A stretch of DNA of 64,000 bases from Leptolyngbya sp. FACHB-60 (GCF_014695775.1 NZ_JACJOX010000036.1:62001-126000), one strand, 5' to 3'; numbered from the stretch's first letter, positions 37,901-47,136 are shown. The notes: generated by a model from the letters alone, not told the origin. Numbers and translations are program-made.

Positions 37901-38321
37901 GCCCCTTGGCCTTGGTGAAATAGTCCTTAATCAGCGGGTAGTTGAGGCTAAAGGCAAACCGCCCCAAGGCGCGAATCTGGCCCGCTCCAGACAAGATCGA
38001 GTCGGTGCCCTTGAGTTCGCTGGGAAACCATTCGTCTAAATATTGGTAGGCCGACAGCTTGTTGAGAATAGCCTTGGCATCTTCGACCTTGGCCCACACC
38101 TGCTCAATCGGTCGCAGGGAAATATCTTGCTTGAGCACCGTCTGGGCTTCGGAAACCTTGGCGTTTTGCTCGGTGTCAATGTGCAAAAACGAGACGATCG
38201 GCAGGGCGTCGAGGGAGCCATATTGCTCCACGATCATGCGGCGAATTTTGATCAGAATCTCTTTGCCGGTCCCCCCAACACCAATGATGACAGTGGGGGT
38301 CATGCCTGTATATTCGCTCAT
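34969..38321 (-). pseudogene. tubulin-like GTPase-domain protein, interrupted by one missing base
   Basis: Two minus-strand frames (38321-37788 and 37830-34969) join into one protein of about 1117 residues if one G is restored next to 37843-37847; the join would read QLDKGINIFVVCSLSGGTGSG. The N terminus has VIIGVGGTGKEIL and the join carries GGTGSG, the nucleotide-binding signature of the tubulin/FtsZ superfamily, in the bacterial Tubulin_2 type. After the GTPase part (to about residue 430) come long helical regions (about 450-950), a Pro/Ser-rich linker coded by a low-complexity stretch at 35313-35390, and an acidic C terminus with DNDGDIDLEE, an EF-hand-like loop. The interruption falls exactly at the GTP-binding core, so it is either a sequencing error in a GG run or an inactivating mutation. 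Confidence 0.78.
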
Positions 38322-38631
38322 AGGTGGGGCACCGAGGGAGGGCTATTGCCATTTAGGTTTCCCAGGTAACTTCCGTGAAATCACGGGCATTCCGCACGGG
38401 CTTATTAAAAGTTGACAATCAGCTGGGGGGAAATCGTTGCGATCGCAGGTCAACCCAAGCATAGCGGCGCAACAATCTATCGGTGGATGAGTTACTCAGT
38501 CAACGGAAGGGGCTATCAGTGCGATCGCCGTCCTAAAAAAGGTTAAGCCTGGGGGCATAGGCGACTTGTCTCAGCAGTCAGATCGCTAGACTTTAGAAGC
38601 AACGGCACTTCAGGCGCTATGTTTAGAGGTT
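38322..38631. other. 310-bp divergent intergenic region
   Basis: No gene seen. It separates the tubulin-like gene (minus) from the UPF0182 gene (plus) and must contain both promoters. Several HIP1-type GCGATCGC-like octamers (near 38440 and 38520) are present; no clear promoter could be fixed by eye. Confidence 0.5.
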
Positions 38632-41448
38632 TTGCCTGGCCGCACTCTGCCCCTACCTGCCATACCTGTGACCTATTCCCCTGCTAAATCCTTCAAGGCC
38701 CGTCGGCTGCTGCCCTGGATGGTGGCAATCACTCTGCTGCTAGTACTTTCGGGCAGCCTAGTGCATCTGCTCACCGAGTCTTGGTGGTTTGAGTCGGTGG
38801 GCTATGCGTCGGTGTTTTGGATACGCATTAAGTGGCAGCTAGCCTTGGGGGTGGGGTCGTTTTTTGTTTACGGCGGAGTGCTGTGGGCTAACTACCAGAT
38901 CGCGCGGCGGCTGACCCGCGATCGCGTCTACCGCTTTTTGAGCCGCTACAGCGACCCCATTCAGCGCCAGCAGATCGAACGCTTCACCCATCTGGGGGTG
39001 GCAGGGCTGGTTTTTCTGCTATCGCTAGGGGTGGCGCTGCGGGCGTCGTCGGCTTGGCAAACGGTGCTGCAATTTCTCAACCCCACCGAGTTTGGCACCC
39101 CTGACCCCATCTTTCAGCGTGACATCGGCTTTTATATGTTTAAGCTGCCCCTGTGGCAAGGGCTGCAAGACAATCTGCTGGGCCTGCTGGTGTGGTCGCT
39201 GCTGCTAGCTAGCACCGTATATGCCCTCAAGGGTGAGGTGCGCCCCGAGCGCGGCTGGAAATACTTTCTCACTGGGGAAGCTAAGGCTCACTTGTGTCTG
39301 TTGCTGGCGGCGATCGCGGCCCTGCTGGCAGTGGGCTTTTGGCTCGATCGCTTTTCGCTGCTCTACTCCGACAGCGGCGTCATTTTTGGGGCGGGCTACA
39401 CCGATGTCCATGCCCGGCTACAGTCTTTTTGGTTGATGGGGTTTGTCACCTTGGCAGTGGCGGCGCTGTTTCTGATTGCCCTGGGGCGCAGCGGCTTTTC
39501 ACTGCCAATTTTTGGCATTGTGATCTACCTGGGCGTGCTGGTGCTGGTCAACGGCATGTATCCCTGGTTTCAGCAAAACTTTGTGGTTGAGCCCAACGAG
39601 CTCACCATGGAGCGCCCTTACATTGAGCACAACATTGCCTTTACCCGCCAGGCCTACAACCTCACCAGCGTGGTGTCAGAGCCCTTCCCCGCCGACAACC
39701 GCCTCGATCGCGCGGTGCTCGACGCCAATGAGCCCACCGTCGGCAACATTCGCCTGTGGGACTATGCCCCCCTGCTCAGCACCTACAAACAGCTGCAAGA
39801 AATTCGCCTCTACTACAACTTTGAGGATGTGGATGTTGACCGCTACACCCTCAACGGCGACTACCGTCAGGTCACCCTCTCGGCCCGCGAGCTGCCGGTC
39901 GAGCAGCTGCCCCCTGAGGCCCAAAACTGGATCAACCGCCAGCTCAAATTTACTCACGGCTTTGGGATTGTGATGAGCCCGGTGAACCAGGTCACCCCCA
40001 ACGGGCTGCCCGATTTCTTTATTCGCAATGTGCCCCCGGTTTCAACCGTCGATTTGCCCCTCGACCAGCCCCGCCTCTACTACGGCGAAAGCACCCAAAA
40101 CTACATATTTACCGGAGCCAATACCGACGAGTTTGACTATCCCCAAGGCGACACCAATGCGTCTTACCGCTATACCGGGGTGGGCGGGGTGCCGCTCAAT
40201 TCGTGGCTGCGGCGACTGGCCTACGCTTTTGATTTGGGCAACGTGCGAGTGCTGATTTCCAGCTATTTCAGCCCTGAAACCCGCATTCACTACCACCGGC
40301 TGATCACTGACCGGGTGCGCCACGTGGCCCCCTTTCTCACCTACGACAGCGACCCCTACCCCGCCGTGATCGACGGGCGCATCAAGTGGGTTTTGGATGG
40401 CTACACCAGCAGCGATCGCTATCCCTATTCCGAGCCGCTCAACCGCCGCACTGACATGGTCTCGTTGGTGGAGAACACCAACCCCCTGATGCGCAATGGC
40501 GTCAACTACATTCGCGATGCGGTCAAGGTCTTTATCGACGCCTACGACGGCAGCCTGGAGTTCTATGCCCGCGATCGCGATGACCCGCTGCTGGCCACCT
40601 ACAGCCAGATTTTTCCCAGTCTCTTCAAACCCATAGAAGATCTGCCCGCCAACTATCGCGAGCACCTGCGCTACCCCCAAGACATTTTCACGGTGCAGGC
40701 CCAGATGTACCGGGCCTACCACATGGAAAACCCTGAGGTGTTCTACAACCGTGAAGACCTGTGGCGGTTTCCAGAGCACGGGGAAGAGGGCGAAGTGGAA
40801 CCCATGGAGCCCTACTACGTGATTATGAAGCTGCCCCAGCTAGAGGGAGAGGAGTTTATGCAAATTCTCCCCTTTACCCCGGCCAACCGCGACAACATGA
40901 TCGCCTGGATGGCGGGCGGCTCCGACGGCGACAACTACGGCAAGCTGCTGCTCTACGAATTTCCAAAGCAGGAGCTGGTATTTGGCCCCACTCAGGTCGA
41001 GGCCCGCATTAGCCAGACCCCCGAAATCTCTGAGCAGCTCACCCTCTGGAGCCAGCAGGGCTCAGGAGTAATTCGCGGCACCCTGCTGGTGATCCCCGTC
41101 GAGCAGTCGCTGCTTTACGTGCAGCCCATTTACCTGCGGGCTGACCAGGGCGAGCTGCCCGAGCTGCGGCGAGTGATTGTCGCCTACAACGATCGCGTGG
41201 TGATGCGTGAAACCCTAGATCAAAGCCTGGAGGCCATTTTTGGTGATGCGATCGCCCCACCGCCCACCCCCGCTGTGCCCGGTGCCGAACCTGCCCCACC
41301 CAGCACCGTGTCCGATCTGGTGCAATCGGCGCTGGAATCGTACCAAAGCGGTCAGCAAGCCCTCCAGCAGGGCGATTGGCAGCGCTATGGCGAAGCCCAG
41401 CAGCAGTTAGAGCGCGCTTTACAGGAGCTAAATCAACAAAATCCGTAA
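38632..41448 (+). CDS. UPF0182 family membrane protein
   Basis: A 938-residue membrane protein. About seven hydrophobic helices occupy residues 25-325, starting with LLPWMVAITLLLVLSGSLVHLL; the remaining two thirds form a large soluble domain with patterns typical of UPF0182 (VEPNELTMERPYIEHNIAFTRQAY, FFIRNVPP, LRYPQDIFTVQAQMYRAYHM). The C terminus is a coiled coil rich in Gln. The function of the family is unknown. The start is uncertain: the TTG at 38632 and a GTG at 38668 are both possible and neither has a clear ribosome-binding site. It is divergent from the tubulin-like gene. Confidence 0.9.
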   Translation: MPGRTLPLPAIPVTYSPAKSFKARRLLPWMVAITLLLVLSGSLVHLLTESWWFESVGYASVFWIRIKWQLALGVGSFFVYGGVLWANYQIARRLTRDRVYRFLSRYSDPIQRQQIERFTHLGVAGLVFLLSLGVALRASSAWQTVLQFLNPTEFGTPDPIFQRDIGFYMFKLPLWQGLQDNLLGLLVWSLLLASTVYALKGEVRPERGWKYFLTGEAKAHLCLLLAAIAALLAVGFWLDRFSLLYSDSGVIFGAGYTDVHARLQSFWLMGFVTLAVAALFLIALGRSGFSLPIFGIVIYLGVLVLVNGMYPWFQQNFVVEPNELTMERPYIEHNIAFTRQAYNLTSVVSEPFPADNRLDRAVLDANEPTVGNIRLWDYAPLLSTYKQLQEIRLYYNFEDVDVDRYTLNGDYRQVTLSARELPVEQLPPEAQNWINRQLKFTHGFGIVMSPVNQVTPNGLPDFFIRNVPPVSTVDLPLDQPRLYYGESTQNYIFTGANTDEFDYPQGDTNASYRYTGVGGVPLNSWLRRLAYAFDLGNVRVLISSYFSPETRIHYHRLITDRVRHVAPFLTYDSDPYPAVIDGRIKWVLDGYTSSDRYPYSEPLNRRTDMVSLVENTNPLMRNGVNYIRDAVKVFIDAYDGSLEFYARDRDDPLLATYSQIFPSLFKPIEDLPANYREHLRYPQDIFTVQAQMYRAYHMENPEVFYNREDLWRFPEHGEEGEVEPMEPYYVIMKLPQLEGEEFMQILPFTPANRDNMIAWMAGGSDGDNYGKLLLYEFPKQELVFGPTQVEARISQTPEISEQLTLWSQQGSGVIRGTLLVIPVEQSLLYVQPIYLRADQGELPELRRVIVAYNDRVVMRETLDQSLEAIFGDAIAPPPTPAVPGAEPAPPSTVSDLVQSALESYQSGQQALQQGDWQRYGEAQQQLERALQELNQQNP

Positions 41449-41577
41449 CATTTGGGACTACATTACTTCAGGTTTGTGCCCTGTGAGCCGATGATTGTGT
41501 CAATATCAGCCACCGCGGGCATACTATAGGGAATTCTCCGGCCTGTGCGCTGAATTCATTGAATTCAATAGACCCCT

Positions 41578-44500
41578 ATGTCTAATACGCCCCCCACTGT
41601 TTTGCAACTGGCCCGTCAGGGTGACCCAGAGGCGATCGCGGCTCTGATGAATCGCCACTTGGAGGCTCAGGGTATTACTGCCCACGTGGTGCAACACAAC
41701 AGCAGCCTCCAGGTGAACCTAGAGGCTGCCCAAATTCCTAACCAGGCCGATCTGGTCGCCTACGTCAAAAAGGGCGTTATCGGGCTGGAGCTATCCGCCG
41801 TTCAACAGCTGACCGTCAGCGGTAAACAACTGGGGGCTGACACCAACGCCTGGAGCGAAAACCTGGTGCTGCAAGACGCCCCGGTTAGCGATCTAGACTT
41901 TGAACTGGGTCTAGCGCCCACTCCAACCAGCGATGACCTCGACCTCGGGTTTGACCTCGACAACACCAGTAGTGGCGACCTCGACCTCGATCAGCTAGGC
42001 GACTTTGATGCGTCCCTGGGCGATGACTTCGGCGGTGCCGACCTCGATTTAGGGTTGACCGATAGCTCTAGCGAGCTTGACCTCGATGCCCCGGCCGATT
42101 TTGACCTGAGCTTTGCCGACGATAGCGCCAGCGACTTTGGCCTCGATCTGACTGACACCAGCCTCTCGGAAAGCGGCACCGACCTAGGGGCCACCGAGGA
42201 TTTTGGCCTAGAGTTCACCGATACCTCTGCCGCCAGCGATCTCGATTTCGATCTAGATCTTAGTGAAGAGCCGAACGAGGCTGAAGCCACCGATCTAGAC
42301 TTTGACCTAGAGTTCTCAGAGCCTGCCGCTACCGAGTCCGTCGCTGATTTTGATCTAGGTCTTGGTGAGGAGTCGAGCGAGGCTGGAGCCATCGATCTAG
42401 ACTTTGACCTAGAATTCTCAGAGCCTGCCGTTACCGAGTCCGCCGCTGATTTTGATCTAGGTCTTGGCGAAGAGCCGAGCGAGGCTGAAGCCACCGATCT
42501 AGACTTTGACCTAGAATTCTCAGAGCCTGCCGTTACCGAGTCCGCCGCTGATTTTGATCTAGATCTTGGTGAAGAGTCGAGTGAGGCTGAAGCCACCGAT
42601 CTAGACTTTGACCTAGAGTTCTCAGAGCCTGCCGTTACCGAGTCTGCCGCTGATTTTGATCTAGGTCTTGGTGAGGAGTCGAGCGAGGCTGAAGCCACCG
42701 ATCTAGACTTTGACCTAGAGTTCTCAGAGCCTGCCGCTGCCGAGTCCGCCGCTGATTTTGATCTGGGTCTTGGTGAGGAGTCGAGCGAGGCTGAAGCCAC
42801 CGATCTAGACTTCGACCTAGAGTTCTCAGAGCCTGCCGCTACCGAGTCCGCCGCTGATTTTGATCTTGATCTGGCCCTGACCGATGCCCCCGCCGCTGAC
42901 CTGAGCTTTACCGAAGCCTCGGCGAGCACCGCCCCCGACGACACTGAGCTGGATTTTGACCTAGACCTTGAGGAGGCACCCGCCAGTGCCGCAGATAGCC
43001 TAGGCCTTGACTTAGACTTCATGGATGCGCCTGCGGCAGATGCTTCAACGAGCGATTTTGACCTCGATTTAGGCATGGATGACCTCGCCATGGGCGACGA
43101 AGTCGCCGCAGCATCAGCCGATGATTTAGACCTAGATCTAGGCCCAGACTCATTCCCCACTGTCGGGGCTGACACCAATCTAGATTTTGATCTGGACGGG
43201 GAAGACCCCATCACCACTGATGGGTTGGATTTGGATCTCGGTCTCGATGCTGCGCCCCCCGAAGCAGGCAATGAGCTTGACTTTGACCTAGGCACCGACG
43301 CCAGCGGCCTTGACCTAGATTTTGCCGCTGCTGATCAGGCCGCTTTAGATTTAGAAGCCCAGCAATGGGCCGCCGACAGTGGCTCTGAAGAGGTTGCTGA
43401 CTTTGACCTCGACTTTGAGAGCAGCCCAGACCTGAGCGAGGCAGTTGGGGATCAGGCTGCGATCGCAGCCGACGACCTCGACTTTGATCTCAATGCCCCT
43501 GCGGCTCCCCCCACAGCCCCTGAGATCGACATTGATCTAGACGACCTTTGGAGCGGGAGCGACGCCAGTCCAGACCTGGGAATCGCTCCCGCCGCAGGCT
43601 CAGCAGACAGCACCGCCGCCCCTTGGGCCGACGACTTGTCTGGCATAGATGACCTAGCCGGCTTTGACGAAGACTTGAGTAGCGAAGCCGTTCTTTCCGA
43701 CGATCTCAGCAACCTAGAGGACATTCCCAGTGACCTAGATTTTCCTGAGATAGAATCCGATCCTCTAGCCACTACCGAGTTCGACACCGGCCTAGATCTA
43801 GGGTTCGATGAAGGATTCGAGCCAGAGGCACCGATGGTTGAGGACAGCACATCCGATGCCTACGCCTTTCCTGACCTCGATCTAGGCAGCGACAGCGCCG
43901 ATTCAAACCTAGAAGTGGGTTGGGAGTCTCTACCCCCCGACCTGTTGACCTCAGAAGAGTTGGCGTTTGAAGATTTGGGCGCGGCTGCCGATCTAGACCT
44001 TACGGAACCCGCTGCTTTTGCAAACAGCGACTGGAGCGCAGATGCAAACAGCGACTGGACCGCAGACGAGCCTGATCTCACCATCGACGCTAACAATGAC
44101 CTGGGTACCTACGACGACCTGGGGACTTACGACGAACCTAATTTCACCATCGATGCTGCCACTGACCTGGGTACCTACGATGACTTGGGGACTTATAACG
44201 ATCTGGGCACCTACGACGATCTGGGCACCGCTGATTTAGCCGCTGTTGACTTTGACCTAGCCGAGGGCGATCTGAGCGATGCAGCGATCGACACCCCCTT
44301 CTCAAGCGATTTTGATCTAGAAGCCGGTTCTGAAGATCTGGCTCTAGAGCCGCTCGGCATGGACGCCTTTATCCCCGAAGAGGACGACTTGAGTTTCTCC
44401 GAGGCCAATACTCCGCCGTGGGCAGCGGAAGACAACAGCTTCGACCCCAATCTAGTGCTAGACTCTCCGGCTGACTTCGGGGCTGAACCGGAGAGTGTCT

Positions 44501-45528
44501 TCGATCCTGGCCTGACCTTTGATGCTCAAGCTGAGGATCCCTACACCACGCCAAATCCATTTGCAGCCGACTCCTACGAGGCAGGCTTTGAGGCCGACGC
44601 CGATCTGCCTTTCTTAACAATGGAGTTAGACCAAACCGTCGAGGGCGAGGCCATGTCTGACTTCGCCATGTCCAACGATCTTAGCGACGTTGACGCAGCC
44701 TTTTTAGAGCAGCCCGAGGACTATTCTGCTGGGGCCATGCCGGCTGCTAGCCTTGGGCTCAGCGACGACATCGTAGGTGATCCGGCCTTTGAGCCCGTTG
44801 AGTTTGGCAACGACGAGTTTGGCTCCCCCGGCTTTGAGTCCGCAGGACTGAGCGATGCAGGCTTTGATACCGATTTCGGCACCGAGGGTTTTGCCGATGA
44901 GGGCTTTGGGAGTGCAAGCTTTGATGATGAAGGGTTTGATGATGAAGCCTTTAGCGACAGCGCTCTAGATAGCAACGGTTTCATCCAAGACCGCAATGGG
45001 GTGGCCTTAAATGATGAACCCGACGCTACCGACGACTTCATTCAAGAGTTTGGTTCTGACCCCTCTACCCACGTAGCCCTCACGCCAGACCAGTTTAATA
45101 ACGACGGCAGTGTCCGCCGGTCGGGTGGAAGGTCTGGCTTGCCCATGCGCTTGATTTTGGGCTTGGGCCTGGTAGCTCTGGCTGTAGTAGTTGGCCTGCT
45201 GCTCAACGGAGTGCTCGGTCGCTTGCGGCAACCTACTCCAGGGGGAGACCCCGCCATCACTGAGCCTGCTGTGCCGCCTCCGGTTGACCCAGCGGCTGTG
45301 CCCGAAGAGGATCTGTTTAGGCAAGCGGTTAATGCGGCCCAAACCGCCGCCAACCAGGCCCAAACCGCTAGCACCCCGGCCCAATGGCAGGAGGTAGCCG
45401 ACGCTTGGGCCCAAGCGATCGCTCTGATGCAGCGAGTACCCGCCTCTGACCCCAACTATGCCACTGCCCAGCAGAAGGCGGCTGACTATCAGCCCAACCT
45501 TAACTACGCCCGGCAAAACGCCCAGTAG
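41578..45528 (+). CDS. very long acidic Asp/Leu repeat protein with C-terminal TM
   Basis: A 1316-residue protein. Residues 1 to about 95 form a compact domain (MSNTPPTVLQLARQGDPEAI, ITAHVVQHNSSLQVNLEAAQ, QADLVAYVKKG) that also occurs in other cyanobacterial proteins. Residues about 100-1170 are acidic and disordered, dominated by LDFDLDL patterns, six perfect-length 34-residue tandem units (DNA 42265-42876) and a DLGTYDD block (44098-44229). A single TM lies at about 1190-1215, followed by a Pro-rich stretch and a helical Ala/Gln-rich C-terminal domain (FRQAVNAAQTAANQAQ). The topology suggests a cytosolic acidic tail tethered to the membrane. Function unknown. ATG start. Confidence 0.85.
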   Translation: MSNTPPTVLQLARQGDPEAIAALMNRHLEAQGITAHVVQHNSSLQVNLEAAQIPNQADLVAYVKKGVIGLELSAVQQLTVSGKQLGADTNAWSENLVLQDAPVSDLDFELGLAPTPTSDDLDLGFDLDNTSSGDLDLDQLGDFDASLGDDFGGADLDLGLTDSSSELDLDAPADFDLSFADDSASDFGLDLTDTSLSESGTDLGATEDFGLEFTDTSAASDLDFDLDLSEEPNEAEATDLDFDLEFSEPAATESVADFDLGLGEESSEAGAIDLDFDLEFSEPAVTESAADFDLGLGEEPSEAEATDLDFDLEFSEPAVTESAADFDLDLGEESSEAEATDLDFDLEFSEPAVTESAADFDLGLGEESSEAEATDLDFDLEFSEPAAAESAADFDLGLGEESSEAEATDLDFDLEFSEPAATESAADFDLDLALTDAPAADLSFTEASASTAPDDTELDFDLDLEEAPASAADSLGLDLDFMDAPAADASTSDFDLDLGMDDLAMGDEVAAASADDLDLDLGPDSFPTVGADTNLDFDLDGEDPITTDGLDLDLGLDAAPPEAGNELDFDLGTDASGLDLDFAAADQAALDLEAQQWAADSGSEEVADFDLDFESSPDLSEAVGDQAAIAADDLDFDLNAPAAPPTAPEIDIDLDDLWSGSDASPDLGIAPAAGSADSTAAPWADDLSGIDDLAGFDEDLSSEAVLSDDLSNLEDIPSDLDFPEIESDPLATTEFDTGLDLGFDEGFEPEAPMVEDSTSDAYAFPDLDLGSDSADSNLEVGWESLPPDLLTSEELAFEDLGAAADLDLTEPAAFANSDWSADANSDWTADEPDLTIDANNDLGTYDDLGTYDEPNFTIDAATDLGTYDDLGTYNDLGTYDDLGTADLAAVDFDLAEGDLSDAAIDTPFSSDFDLEAGSEDLALEPLGMDAFIPEEDDLSFSEANTPPWAAEDNSFDPNLVLDSPADFGAEPESVFDPGLTFDAQAEDPYTTPNPFAADSYEAGFEADADLPFLTMELDQTVEGEAMSDFAMSNDLSDVDAAFLEQPEDYSAGAMPAASLGLSDDIVGDPAFEPVEFGNDEFGSPGFESAGLSDAGFDTDFGTEGFADEGFGSASFDDEGFDDEAFSDSALDSNGFIQDRNGVALNDEPDATDDFIQEFGSDPSTHVALTPDQFNNDGSVRRSGGRSGLPMRLILGLGLVALAVVVGLLLNGVLGRLRQPTPGGDPAITEPAVPPPVDPAAVPEEDLFRQAVNAAQTAANQAQTASTPAQWQEVADAWAQAIALMQRVPASDPNYATAQQKAADYQPNLNYARQNAQ
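42265..42876 (+). repeat. six tandem 102-bp units encoding 34-residue acidic repeats
   Basis: Six in-frame copies of a 102-bp unit encode variants of EESSEAEATDLDFDLEFSEP followed by AVTESAADFDLGLG. Units differ by only a few substitutions, including silent ones, and no length changes, pointing to recent duplication with selection for frame. Copy number is likely to vary between strains and is prone to assembly collapse. Confidence 0.95.
44098..44229 (+). repeat. degenerate DLGTYDD repeats within the acidic protein gene
   Basis: Seven codons reading roughly DLGTYDD recur, with interruptions of EPNFTIDAAT, between 44098 and 44229. The DNA copies of CTGGGTACCTACGACGACCT are almost identical. 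This is a second, independent repeat array in the same gene. Confidence 0.8.
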
Positions 45529-45840
45529 TCGTAGTCAACTCTCCTGCCAGGAATCGCTATAGGTTGCGATCGCAACCTATAGCGATTCCTAAAGTATCTG
45601 ACTAGTCTAGAAAAACCCAAGTTTGTAGCAAGAGGCCAAACCTGCCCAGCCGACACAGCAGTCAGAGGCTTGGCAGCGGTTATGCGAGCGGTTACCAGTT
45701 AGCTAACCAGCGCCATACCTTTGCTGGCCTGACTCTGGAAAAGCGCTCTCTGATGCCATGGGCATAAAGTATCGTGCTTCTGATTTTCCACAGGCTGGGG
45801 ACGCCGGGTAGAATGGGACGGTTGTATTCTGACCAAAGCC
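45529..45840. other. 312-bp intergenic region before purB
   Basis: No gene seen. It holds a 42-base perfect palindrome (45549-45590) close to the end of the repeat-protein gene, and the purB promoter region. No clear -10/-35 pair could be assigned. Confidence 0.5.
45549..45590. repeat. 42-nt perfect palindrome centred on HIP1
   Basis: From 45549 to 45590 every base is complementary to its mirror base. The arms start AGGAATCGCTATAGGTT and meet in GCGATCGC (45566-45573), the HIP1 octamer, with no loop. It lies 20 bases after a stop codon. No T-run follows, so it is not a standard terminator. It may fold as a hairpin in RNA or a cruciform in DNA. Confidence 0.9.
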
Positions 45841-47136
45841 TTGATTGAACGCTACACCCTGCCCGAAATGGGCGATCTCTGGACCGACGACTACAAATTT
45901 AAAACCTGGCTGCGGGTCGAAATCGCGGTGTGCGAAGCCCAGGCCGAGCTAGGCTACATTCCTCAGTCAGCGGTCGAGGAAATCAGGGCTAAGGCCAAGT
46001 TTGACCCCAAGCGCATTCTTGAGATTGAGGCGGAGGTGCGCCACGATGTGATCGCCTTTCTCACCAATGTCAACGAATATGTGGGTGACGCGGGGCGCTA
46101 TATTCACCTGGGCATGACCAGCTCTGACATGCTCGACACGGCGCTGTCGCTGCAGCTGGTGGATAGCCTACAGGTGATCATGACCCATGTGGAGAGCCTG
46201 ATTCAGGCGATTCGCTATCGGGCTCAGGAGCACCGCGATACGGTGATGATTGGCCGCTCCCACGGCATTCACGCTGAGCCAATTACGTTTGGCTTTAAGC
46301 TGGCTGGCTGGCTGGCCGAGATGCTGCGCCACCGAGAGCGGCTGACCCACCTGCAAGATGCGATCGCCGTCGGCAAAATCTCCGGCGCGGTGGGCACCTA
46401 CGCCAATATCGATCCTAAAATTGAGGCTTTAGCCTGCCAAAACCTAGGCCTGCGCCCTGACACCGCCTCCACCCAAGTAATCTCTCGCGATATTCATGCC
46501 GATTTTATGAATGCTCTGGCTTTGCTCGGAGCCTCCATCGAGCGGTTTGCAGTAGAAATTCGCAACTTGCAGCGCACTGACGTGTTGGAAGTAGAGGAAT
46601 TTTTCTCCAAGAAGCAGAAAGGCTCGTCGGCCATGCCCCACAAGCGCAACCCCATCCGCTCGGAGCGGTTAACAGGGATGGCGCGACTGCTACGCGGCAA
46701 CGCCATGGCTGCCCTAGAGAATGTGGCCCTGTGGCACGAGCGCGATATTTCCCACAGCTCTGTGGAGCGGGTGGCCTTTCCAGACAGCTGCATTCTCACC
46801 CACTTTATGCTGGTAGAAACCACCGAGCTGATCAAAAATCTGCTGGTCTACCCCGAAAATATGGCCCGCAATATGAATGTCTACGGCGGCGTCGTGTTTA
46901 GCCAAGGGGTGCTGCTGGCCCTAGTAGATAAGGGGCTAGCGCGAGAAGAGGCCTATGCGATCGTGCAGTCTTGCGCCCACCAGGCCTGGAATACCGACGA
47001 CGGCAACTTTCGCGGGCTGATTGAGGCAGATGAGCGGGTGACAGCCCACCTATCTAAGGCAGAAATTGACCTCTGCTTTAGCCCCGATCGTCACCTGCGC
47101 AACCTCGACCAGGTTTACCAACGCCTGGGAATCTGA
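45841..47136 (+). CDS. purB: adenylosuccinate lyase
   Basis: A 431-residue enzyme of purine synthesis that cleaves SAICAR and adenylosuccinate. Landmarks: MIERYTLPEMGDLWTDDYK at the N terminus, HLGMTSSDMLDTA (about residue 88), GRSHGIHAEPITFG (about 140) and the superfamily signature GSSAMPHKRNP at residues 261-271, with Ser262/Ser263 as the catalytic serine loop. The length is normal. The start is TTG; the family N terminus begins at that codon, although no ribosome-binding site is evident. Confidence 0.96.
   Translation: MIERYTLPEMGDLWTDDYKFKTWLRVEIAVCEAQAELGYIPQSAVEEIRAKAKFDPKRILEIEAEVRHDVIAFLTNVNEYVGDAGRYIHLGMTSSDMLDTALSLQLVDSLQVIMTHVESLIQAIRYRAQEHRDTVMIGRSHGIHAEPITFGFKLAGWLAEMLRHRERLTHLQDAIAVGKISGAVGTYANIDPKIEALACQNLGLRPDTASTQVISRDIHADFMNALALLGASIERFAVEIRNLQRTDVLEVEEFFSKKQKGSSAMPHKRNPIRSERLTGMARLLRGNAMAALENVALWHERDISHSSVERVAFPDSCILTHFMLVETTELIKNLLVYPENMARNMNVYGGVVFSQGVLLALVDKGLAREEAYAIVQSCAHQAWNTDDGNFRGLIEADERVTAHLSKAEIDLCFSPDRHLRNLDQVYQRLGI

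Noticed and set aside
42265..42876. Regular repeat array considered as a CRISPR
   Set aside because: The 102-bp units are contiguous, in frame and coding, with no spacers and no cas genes in the window.
41991..43295. Long minus-strand open frame (434 codons) opposite the acidic repeat protein
   Set aside because: SRSKS-type low complexity is the reverse complement of the LDFDL repeats; it mirrors the 102-bp repeats and has no independent support.
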